Positions 1 through 8,320 of a stretch of DNA of 64,000 nt are shown in pieces. Under the pieces are notes generated by a model. That model was not told where the DNA came from. It searched no databases and saw nothing but the letters and a program-made list of their open reading frames with translations. Position 1 is the stretch's first letter. Each line of letters starts with the position of its first letter. Origin of the DNA: Riptortus pedestris (taxonomy: Eukaryota > Arthropoda > Insecta > Hemiptera > Alydidae); assembly GCA_019009955.1 (NCBI GenBank), contig CM032233.1:115574501-115638500 (forward strand), written 5' to 3'. Both the position numbers and the translations under genes were made by a program.

Positions 1-297
1 GCAATCCATGGATAATCTGTTTGACCTTATGGACAAGCATAAAATAAACTACATACATATTTTCATACTTAGAAGTCTTTTCGCCAGAGGGAAAAGAATG
101 CAAACAATATAATTATTAAAATAAAATAAATGTTTTATTTTTTTCTATAATAATTATTGTATATAGTTTTGTTTTGTTTTTAAATGAATTCTCTGTTTAT
201 GTTTATATAAAGAAAATATAAAAGAAAAATGTAATCATAAAACGACCTGAACCCTTGCTATGAAATTGATAAATATTAAAAGCAATAAAAATATTCA

Positions 298-298
<1 letters not shown>

Positions 299-374
<76 letters not shown>

Positions 375-375
375 A
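299..375. repeat. (GT)n/(TA)n microsatellite
   Basis: A short GT run passes into a long TA tract broken by TATT units. Its translation gives an apparent Tyr/Ile-rich reading frame that is an artefact of the repeat. Confidence 0.9.
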
Positions 376-378
376 AAG

Positions 379-498
379 GAGCTCAAGATTAACGGGTACC
401 ATGATGCTGGTGAGAAATTTAATGTCAAAGACCCGCCAAAGCCGTTTATGTTCAAACTATATGACTCGCAACACGGAATCCATTTGATTGCCTCTTAA
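379..498 (+). other. Coding-like fragment, unrecognised
   Basis: After the TA tract a frame of about 40 codons reads like protein, with the stretch PPKPFMFKLYDSQHGI, and ends at a TAA at 496-498. Codon composition is less AT-rich than the surroundings. No start codon, splice acceptor or family signature is visible. It could be a decayed exon or a mobile-element scrap, and I assign no function. Confidence 0.2.
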
Positions 499-551
499 AT
501 AAATATTCCTCTACCTGATTATAAGAAATAATAATATTTTAATTAGTAAAA

Positions 552-1299
552 GTCTGTCTCGCAGGGGCTGCGTAAACTAAGCAGATTTCCCACGTGAAGG
601 TATACAATAGATAAATCTATATACTGGTAATCCCACCGTGAATATTAAGAGAATAAATACAAATGGTAATGAGAAATCGTTCATTCAATTTACAAGTTAA
701 TAATCCCTACAAAGGAAAGCGTCTGAATTGTAAACAAACAGGTCTACCAACCTCTCAGAGCTGAATAGATAGATAGAATTATTCTAGACCGGAATGATGA
801 ACAATTAATGAAATGTATCTGATTATAAGATATTAATTGTATTGAAAACTATTGTAATTTGAAATGAATCAGAATAATTTCCGTCTGAATCACTCAAAGT
901 TTAGCAATCCAAGAACAAAAGAAGGGGAGGGGGAGGGTCAACAGAATGTATTTGCATATATCTCAAAGTAAAAGATCAATGAACACCATACTTGGTATTT
1001 AACCTTTTAATGACAGTTTATTATTAATATGAGATTAGTAAGAGTGGGTGTTTACTGAAAGCCAAAAACTATAAAATCCAAATATCGCGGTTAGTATTCA
1101 TGATACAGAAAATATATATAGAACAACATTAATAGATCTTTCAATTTGCAATAAGATTGGTTCTATGTAATCCCCCCCCCTTCTAAACCCCCCTCCATTG
1201 TCCAATTTCAGATATTAACTCACTTGATCTTTCGCTTTGCATAAAACGATTAAAAATCAAGATTGGTAACGATCAAACAAAAATTGCGACCGTTAACAG

Positions 1300-1348
<49 letters not shown>
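552..1348 (+). mobile_element. HINE-like element, 5' part (long variant)
   Basis: It starts with the family 5' end: a GC hairpin with arms CGCAG and CTGCG, then AAGCAGATTTCCCACGTG. This is the long variant, with an extra block at about 620-900. It runs into the (TA)n tract at 1303-1348, where a Tc1 element is inserted. Sequence from 904 onward is repeated in inverted orientation on the far side of the Tc1. Confidence 0.75.
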
Positions 1349-1351
<3 letters not shown>

Positions 1352-2975
1352 TCGGCAGCAAAAAAACCGGACCACTTAAAATTTCATCTAAAAAAAAAAT
1401 GAGATAGTATAAGCATCCTCAAATATTTTTTATTCACAGAAGGAAGATTTATTTAAAAGAAATGGAAGGTTTTTCTGAGAAAAAAAATGAAAATATGGCA
1501 AAAAAGAAAATTTATTGAAAAATAAGGAATTCGGCAGAATTAAAGAAATAAGAAAAAAACTTCAAACTTGAACAAAATTCAAACATTACTTGCTCAGTAT
1601 CGAGTGTTCCCTCCACGAGCCTGTATCACAACCTGGAGCCTCCTGGTCATTCTTCGAATGAGGTCGTCAATACGATCTTGTGGAATTCTTTCCCACTCTT
1701 CGAGAAGCGCTGCTGTCAGCTCTTGGAGGCTAGCGGGGGCTCTCAAACGTTGTCGGATTACCACTCCGAGCTGGTCCCACAAGTGTTCTATCGGGTTCAG
1801 GTCCGGGCTACGAGCAGGCCACTCAAGGGTTCGAATCCCAACTTCATTAAGATAGAGATTTACAATGTTTGCTCTATGAGGACGGGCATTATCGTGATTA
1901 GTACAAATTCGTCACCGATGAATGGCCCAAAAGGGACGACATGGTCTTGTAAGATGTCAGAGAGGTAAATGTGAGCATTCAGTGCAGCCCTGCCAATGAC
2001 ATGTAACTCCGTGCGAACTCCTAAACAAATGCCACCCCATACCATTACTGAGCCTCCTCCGAATTGAACTGTTCCTGACACATTGCAATGAGCATACCGT
2101 TCTCCACACTCTTGCCCTTCCATCTAGGCCAAAGAGTGAGAATCTTGACTCATCTGTGAAGAGAACATTGCTCCATTCTCCATCTGTCCAATCTTGATGA
2201 GTGTGAGCAAACCGAAGGCGAGCTCTGCGGTGCTCTGAGGTCAAGAGAGGACCTCTAGCTGGAACCCTGGAATGTAAGTTTGTTTCAGCAAGTCTCCTGC
2301 GAACAGTATCTACACTCACAGTAACATTCCTTGCTGTTCGAAGTTGTGCAGCAGTCTCAGAAGCAGTCTGGAAGCGATTTCTAAGTGTTTGCATCACAAT
2401 AAATCGGTCATCTACAGGCCTAGTCGCACGGGGCCGCCCTGCCCTGATCCTGGCCTCCTTGTGTACTGACCAGTCTCTTGATAACGTTGGATTCGAGCCC
2501 TTGAGTGGCCTGCTCGTAGCCCGGACCTGAACCCGATAGAACACTTGTGGGACCAGCTCGGAGTGGCAATCCGACAACATTTGAGAGCCCCCGCTAGCCT
2601 CCAAGAGCTGACAGCAGCGCTTCTCGAAGAGTGGGAAAGAATTCCACAAGATCGTATTGACGACCTCATTCGAAGCATGCCCAGGAGGCTCCAGGCTGTG
2701 ATACAGGCTCGTGGAGGGAACACTCGATACTGAGCAAGTAATGTTTGAATTTTGTTCAAGTTTGAAGTTTTTTTCTTATTTCTTTAATTCTGCCGAATTC
2801 CTTATTTTTCAATAAATTTTCTTTTTTGCCATATTTTCATTTTTTTTCTCAGAAAAACCTTCCATTTCTTTTAAATAAATCTTCCTTCTGTGAATAAAAA
2901 ATATTTGAGGATGCTTATACTATCTCATTTTTTTTTTAGATGAAATTTTAAGTGGTCCGGTTTTTTTGCTGCCGA

Positions 2976-2978
<3 letters not shown>
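1349..2978 (-). mobile_element. Tc1/mariner element with TA target duplication
   Basis: The element begins CACTCGGCAGC and ends in the reverse complement, GCTGCCGAGTG, flanked on both sides by TA, the Tc1/mariner target. At about 1630 bp it has the usual size of an autonomous Tc1, but the 5' end of the transposase gene has been replaced by an inverted copy of the 3' end, so both halves carry transposase C-terminal coding. It sits in the TA tract of a HINE-like element. Confidence 0.85.
1594..2487 (-). pseudogene. Tc1 transposase pseudogene
   Basis: Read on the - strand, this is a Tc1-type DDE transposase lacking its first helix-turn-helix segment. Part of the second DNA-binding region remains (QETGQYTRRPGSG). 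The catalytic positions are still visible: Asp in LFTDESRFSLFG, Asp in DNARPHRAN, and Glu in SPDLNPIEHLW. The family motif GGGSVMVWGGI lies between the first two. The frame is broken by single-base indels near 2100 and near 1890, and the start is lost at the palindrome junction near 2488. The C-terminus (RGGNTRY) ends at 1594. A second copy of the C-terminal region reads on the + strand at about 2500-2733 in the right palindrome arm. No active enzyme can be made from this copy. Confidence 0.85.
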
Positions 2979-3025
<47 letters not shown>

Positions 3026-3426
3026 CTGTTAACGGTCGCAATTTTTGTTTGATCGTTACCAATCTTGATTTTTAATCGTTTTATGCAAAGCGAAAGATCA
3101 AGTGAGTTAATATCTGAAATTGGACAATGGAGGGGGGTTTAGAAGGGGGGGGGATTACATAGAACCAATCTTATTGCAAATTGAAAGATCTATTAATGTT
3201 GTTCTATATATATTTTCTGTATCATGAATACTAACCGCGATATTTGGATTTTATAGTTTTTGGCTTTCAGTAAACACCCACTCTTACTAATCTCATATTA
3301 ATAATAAACTGTCATTAAAAGGTTAAATACCAAGTATGGTGTTCATTGATCTTTTACTTTGAGATATATGCAAATACATTCTGTTGACCCTCCCCCTCCC
3401 CTTCTTTTGTTCTTGGATTGCGTTTT

Positions 3427-3490
3427 TGAGTTTTTTTCTTATTTCTTTAATTCTGCTGAATTCCTTATTTTTCAATAAATTTTCTTTTTA
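3427..3490. mobile_element. Tc1 fragment at the palindrome edge
   Basis: About 64 bp directly outside the right palindrome arm match the untranslated 3' part of the Tc1 at 2761-2828, in the same orientation as that arm. No terminal repeat is present. The fragment joins the palindrome to a Helitron relic. Confidence 0.7.
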
Positions 3491-4310
3491 ATAATAAAAT
3501 TAATGTTTTGTGTGAGTCTTCACTGTCCTCCAAATTGTCATATTTCCCGTCTCCTGTGCATTATGCATAGATTTCAGTTATTAAGGACAACATATTAACA
3601 TAGATTTGAATTAATTTTTTCAGGTGGGGTACCTGGTAGTTCATATTGAAAAGAAGTGTTGAGTAAATTTCTCTAAACAACAAAATAAACAACTTTTGTA
3701 ATGTGCATATTTGCCGAAACCCCAATAGGAAATCATTATTATTAATTTCAGGCCTTCGTTATAACCCCCACTCCTGCCCGTCCCTAGAAATGTTAGTATA
3801 GCTTATTATAATGAAGGCGTTAGTATTAATTCACATAGCGAGTTTGGTTTAGTTCGGTTGAGTCTTTTGTGCCAAATAAAATTGTGGACTCCCGCTATAG
3901 ATTTAGCGTATAACTCATTTATACTTCCGTATACGGCAAAAGTGCATATAACAAAAGTTACTCTAAATTACAAAATAAACAACTTTTGTTATGTGCATAT
4001 TTGCTGAAAAAGCAATAGGAAACGAAATATTGCTATTTTTAATTTCAGGCCTCCCTTATAACCCCCACTCCTGTTCGTCTTAGAGAATATTAATATAGCC
4101 TAAAGTCTAAGTTGGGCTAGTAGTAATATACATACCAAGTTTCATAAAATTCGGTTCAGCCGTTTATGCGTGAATAGGTAACAAACAAACAAACAGACAC
4201 TGAAGAAACAAAATGCAGTTATGGTGTCTATGACATGTGAAACAAAAAATTATCGGGAAATTTCGCGAAAAAAATCAATGTACAGACAGAGGTTACAATT
4301 TTATATATAT
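3490..4310 (-). mobile_element. Helitron-like relic, 3' end missing
   Basis: Read on the - strand, this carries the same sequence as the Helitron-like elements at 8316 and 35831: the 5' region with the GTTT-rich stretch and the phrase CGGCTGAACCGAATTTTAT, then two diverged tandem units of about 300 bp, each containing GAGTGGGGGTTATAA. The 3' hairpin and CTAG end are missing because the element is cut off at the Tc1 fragment. Its 5' end abuts a short TA run and the 3' part of a HINE-like element. Confidence 0.65.
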
Positions 4311-4440
4311 ATAATTTTGAACGGACCTCATTTTTGCCATCTCTTGGGTAGGATCGATGGGCATTTGAGGAAATTTTTCAAAACTCGCGTCATGAGAACG
4401 ACCTCAATAGCTAATTTCCCCTAAGGGAAATATGCTAAAA
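4311..4440 (+). mobile_element. HINE-like element, 3' end
   Basis: This is the family 3' segment: the GACCTCATTTTTGCCATCTC motif, GGATCGATGGGCATTTGAGG, the near-palindrome TTTCCCCTAAGGGAAA, and the terminus ATGCTAAAA. It may be the far end of the copy that begins at 552, now separated from it by the palindrome and the Helitron relic. Confidence 0.75.
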
Positions 4441-4600
4441 ACAGTGTGCATTTCTGGCATTTTTAGTGTTGAGAAGTGTTTTCTGAATAAATAATAAAAT
4501 AATTTAAGGAATTAATTAATAATATTGAACCAACGAATGGAGTAAGTTTCATGCTTTAAATATGTTTTTACAGCATGGATTATCCTTTTGGCCAACGATA

Positions 4601-5100
4601 TTTTAGCAGATTTCTCTTAAGGGAAATCAGCTATTCAGGTCGATTACCGAAATTTGTCCTCAAATGTCCATCGATCCCACCGAGGAGATGACGTAAATGA
4701 GTTCCGTTCCAAACTGTATATATATTTGTCTGTTACCGCTCTAGCGGTCGGAATTTTTGTTTGATCGTCACCAAACTCGATATTTACTCGTTTCATTTAA
4801 AAAGAAAGATCAAGTTCGTTAACGGCTAAAATCGGATCAGTGGGAGGGGGGGGGTTTAGAGGGGGGATTTTCGAAAATTCAAAATGTCTTCGTTGCTATA
4901 CGTCGGATTGAAAAATTGTATAGAACTAATCTTATTGCAAATTAAATGAATGTACTATAATTATTGTTATATATATTTGTTATCCTTTATTTTGAATGTT
5001 AGCCAAAATATTTGCATTTTTCAGTTTTCAGCCTTCAGCAAACCCCCACTTCTACTCATGTTACATAAACAATACTCTGTTATTTAATATAATTTATAAT
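4601..5100 (-). mobile_element. HINE-like element, 3' half
   Basis: The inverted 3' end (TTTTAGCAGATTT) begins at 4601. It is followed by the reverse complement of the TA tract, the GCGACCGCTAGAGCGG block and the G-rich tract. The copy stops near 5100, where a + strand copy begins, so the two are joined head to head and this one lacks its 5' portion. Confidence 0.75.
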
Positions 5101-5102
5101 TT

Positions 5103-6640
5103 AATTAAAATTAAAAATCAAGTTTGGTAACGATCAAACAAAAATTGCGACCGTTAACAGCTCAATTATAGTAGAACCCCATAGCCATGAGTACAACCTC
5201 ATAGCCATGAGTAGAACCCCATAGCCATGAGTACAACCTCATAGCCATGAGTACAACCTCATAGCCATGAGTACAACCTCATAGCCATGAGTACAACCTC
5301 ATACCATGAGTACAACCTCATAGCCATGAGTACAACCTCATAGCCATGAGTACAACCTCATAGCCATGAGTACAACCTCATAGCCATGAGTACAACCTCA
5401 TAGCCATGAGTACAACCTCATAGCCATGAGTACAACCTCATAGCCATGAGTACAACCTCATAGCCATGAGTACAACCGCATAGCCATGAGTAGAACGTCT
5501 TAGCCAGGAGTACAACCTCATAGCCATGAGTACAACCTCATAGCCATGAGTACAACCCCATAGCCATGAGTACAACCTCATAGCCATGAGTACAACCTCA
5601 TAGCCATGAGTACAACCTCATAGCCATGAGTAGAACCTCATAGCCATGAGTACAACCTCATAGCCATGAGTACAACCTCATAGCCATGAGTACAACCTCA
5701 TAGCCATGAGTACAACCTCATAGCCATGAGTACAACCTCATAGCCATGAGTACAACCTCATAGCCATGAGTACAACCTCATAGCCATGAGTACAACCTCA
5801 TACCATGAGTACAACCTCATAGCCATGAGTAGAACCTCATAGCCATGAGTACAACCTCATAGCCATGAGTACAACCTCATAGCCATGAGTACAACCTCAT
5901 AGCCATGAGTACAACCTCATAGCCATGAGTACAACCTCATAGCCATGAGTACAACCTCATAGCCATGAGTACAACCTCATAGCCATGAGTACAACCTCAT
6001 AGCCATGAGTACAACCTCATAGCCATGAGTACAACCTCATAGCCATGAGTACAACCTCATAGCCATGAGTACAACCTCATAGCCATGAGTACAACCTCAT
6101 ACCATGAGTACAACCTCATAGCCATGAGTACAACCTCATAGCCATGAGTACAACCTCATAGCCATGAGTACAACCTCATAGCCATGAGTACAACCTCATA
6201 GCCATGAGTACAACCTCATAGCCATGAGTACAACCTCATAGCCATGAGTACAACCTCATAGCCATGAGTACAACCTCATAGCCATGAGTAGAACCTCATA
6301 GCCATGAGTACAACCTCATAGCCATGAGTACAACCTCATAGCCATGAGTACAACCTCATAGCCATGAGTACAACCTCATAGCCATGAGTACAACCTCATA
6401 CCATGAGTACAACATCATAGCCATGAGTACAACCTCATAGCCATGAGTAGAACCTCATAGCCATGAATACAACCTCATAGCCATGAGTACAACCTCATAG
6501 CCATGAGTACAACCTCATAGCCATGAGTACAACCTCATAGCCATGAGTACAACCTCATAGCCATGAGTACAACCTCATAGCCATGAGTACAACCTCATTC
6601 CCTTAATAGCTGGTTTCCCAGATGGAAAATCTGCTAAATG
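5103..6640 (+). mobile_element. HINE-like element 3' part swollen by a satellite
   Basis: It begins in the family block AAGTTTGGTAACGATC and TTGCGACCGTTAACAG. The place of the usual CATGAGTACAACCTCAATAG motif is taken by the long 20-bp array. The copy then resumes its 3' end with a diverged TTTCCC...GGAAAATCTGCTAAA terminus at 6617-6638. Confidence 0.7.
5170..6598 (+). repeat. 20-bp satellite, ~71 copies
   Basis: This is a head-to-tail array of AGCCATGAGTACAACCTCAT with almost no divergence. Recurrent variants are an 18-bp unit lacking GC (near 5301, 5801, 6101 and 6401) and a TAGAAC form (near 5631, 5830, 6290 and 6448). There are no spacers, so it is not a CRISPR-like structure. The unit is nearly identical to CATGAGTACAACCTCAATAGC in the 3' part of the HINE-like elements, which is its evident source. 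Confidence 0.95.
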
Positions 6641-6810
6641 ATCTAATACTGATTGGTGACCGGTGGAAGACATCAAATTTCCTATTTATATAATTTAATC
6701 TCTGGCGTTAATATTGAAGGCCATTACCTGAAGCTGCCTTATATTAGTTTCCCCTTAAATGTGACTCCTTGTTCTAAACTAGTAGGTGCTCATGAAACCT
6801 TAACAGATTG
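6641..6810. other. Spacer without recognised features
   Basis: This short unique-looking AT-rich stretch lies between the satellite-bearing element and the next inverted HINE-like copy. I see no coding or RNA signal in it. Confidence 0.5.
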
Positions 6811-7513
6811 AGTTCGTTAATGGCTGAAATCAGACCAGTGGGAGGGGGCGAAACATTTATCGCGCAATTGCATAGAACCACTCTTATTGCAATTTAAATG
6901 TACTATAAATATTGTTATGTACATTTTTTTCAGCATATTGTTATTAACCGAGATATTTGCATTTTTATTTCATGCATTTATTATTTTTATTTTTCAGTTT
7001 TCAGCATTTAGCTAACTCCTACTTCTACTCTCTGTTATATAAACAATAATCTTGTTATATAATAAACCACATTATTCGAAGCTTAATTACAAAATATTGT
7101 TTTCAAGAGGCCTTTATTATACGAGATACATGCAAATATGTTCTGATGACCTCCTCCTTCCCTTCGTCTTAACTTCTTGGACTACAAAAATTTGATTGAT
7201 TGAGATGAAAATTATTCTGATTCATTATAAATTACAGTACTAGATATAGTAAACAGTTTTCAATAATATGTTATATTCTGATATTTTTCAGTAATTGTTT
7301 TTCTTCCGTTGAAACGTTGGCAGAACTGTTTTCTTACATTTCACACGCTTCCCGTCGGGAGATTATAAAATTGACAGAAAGATTTCTTATTACCGTTTGT
7401 AGTTATTTACTTAATATTAACAGTGGTGTTGTGTTAGCAGTATATAGATTTATCTATTGTTAAACTTCACGAGGAAAATCTGCTTAGTTTACGCACCCCC
7501 TGCGTGACGGACT
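6811..7513 (-). mobile_element. HINE-like element, 5' part (long variant)
   Basis: On the - strand the 5' terminus lies at 7513: the GTCCGTCACGCAGG hairpin (its middle reads GGGGG here), then AAGCAGATTTTCC. It continues through the long-variant block into the G-rich tract near 6840. The 3' half is absent. Confidence 0.75.
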
Positions 7514-7942
7514 TTTTTTTTCTTTTGGAGCCTAAAAATGTAGTCTATTTTGAAAGGGAGCATATGAGTGAATAACTTTCGAACAGCATTGTTATAAAAT
7601 AAAATATTAATACTTCAGATAGAGCAGACAAGTAATGTCATCCTATTACCTATGTGTGATAACCTATTACCACTTTAGTGACTTACTATGCAGGAAATCA
7701 TCCAGTTATTATGTATTAATATATCCAACATATACTAATGAACAACCAGTATTAAGAATGACGTCAGGCTAATTGAAATTACAACAAGTTACATTAATAT
7801 TTTGAATACCATTCGCTGATTAGTCAACTTTGACAAACAGGGAACCACGAAAGACTTAGCTAATAAAAGTGCAACATTCTGCTTGGAAATTAGTGATAAT
7901 CATTTCCAAATAATGAGTCAATTTTATTGATTTAATTTTCAG

Positions 7943-8000
7943 CGGATTGAGACGCGGAACCTGAGGCAGCTGCTGGAACAATGTGACATCTGCCGCCCAG
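7943..8000 (+). CDS. Thrombospondin exon: end of coiled coil, CxxC
   Basis: The exon encodes RIETRNLRQLLEQCDICRP. This is the end of the heptad-repeat assembly segment of a pentameric thrombospondin, with the paired cysteines (EQCDIC) that link subunits by disulphides. It is preceded by a pyrimidine-rich TTTTCAG acceptor and followed by a GTGAGG donor. It ends in phase 1 and joins in frame to the exon at 22034 (CCA-G/AG-TCA, giving Pro-Glu-Ser). The upstream phase is inferred to be 0. The intron that follows is about 14 kb and filled with rolling-circle elements. Thrombospondins are secreted extracellular-matrix glycoproteins that bind integrins and matrix proteins. The N-terminal domain exons must lie before the window. 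Confidence 0.75.
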
Positions 8001-8272
8001 GTGAGGGCTACTAAACGCCAAGACTCGAGACGAAGGGATAAAGGAGACGCAAATACACTTCATTCAGTGGCAATTTATTTTCCACTTTATTTAATTTTAT
8101 ATTGTAATTAATCTATAATATATGACGAATAAAATTAAATATAACACAAATAAAGTTTGTTTGCGTCTTTCTTTCACCCCCACCTTTTTGTCTTGGATAC
8201 ATTTTATTTTGTTCTATGGACATTTTTAAAGTAATTTTTTTTTTGTTATTACTTATGATATTATAATATTTT

Positions 8273-8277
<5 letters not shown>

Positions 8278-8315
<38 letters not shown>
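8278..8315. repeat. (TA)n microsatellite
   Basis: This TA run lies immediately before the 5' end of the Helitron-like element. The same junction occurs at 35785-35832, and a short TA run abuts the inverted copy at 4302-4312. Confidence 0.9.

Positions 8316-8320
<5 letters not shown>

Larger units (their letters stand above)
1..551. other. AT-rich non-genic sequence
   Basis: No gene is recognised here. The stretch is AT-rich, with a GT/TA microsatellite in the middle and a short coding-like piece after it, which are listed separately. If the thrombospondin gene extends upstream, this is intron sequence. Confidence 0.5.
904..3421. repeat. 2.5-kb imperfect palindrome (arms ~935 bp)
   Basis: Bases 904-1838 and 2488-3421 are near-identical reverse complements, with only a few substitutions and small indels, around a unique spacer of about 650 bp. 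Each arm holds part of a HINE-like element, its TA tract, a Tc1 end and the last part of the Tc1 transposase gene. The repeat extends well past the Tc1 termini, so it is not just long transposon TIRs. A transcript across it would fold into a long double-stranded hairpin. Confidence 0.9.

Noticed and set aside
5170..6598. Regular short repeat that could suggest a CRISPR array
   Set aside because: The units are head to tail without unique spacers, in a eukaryotic sequence. It is a satellite.
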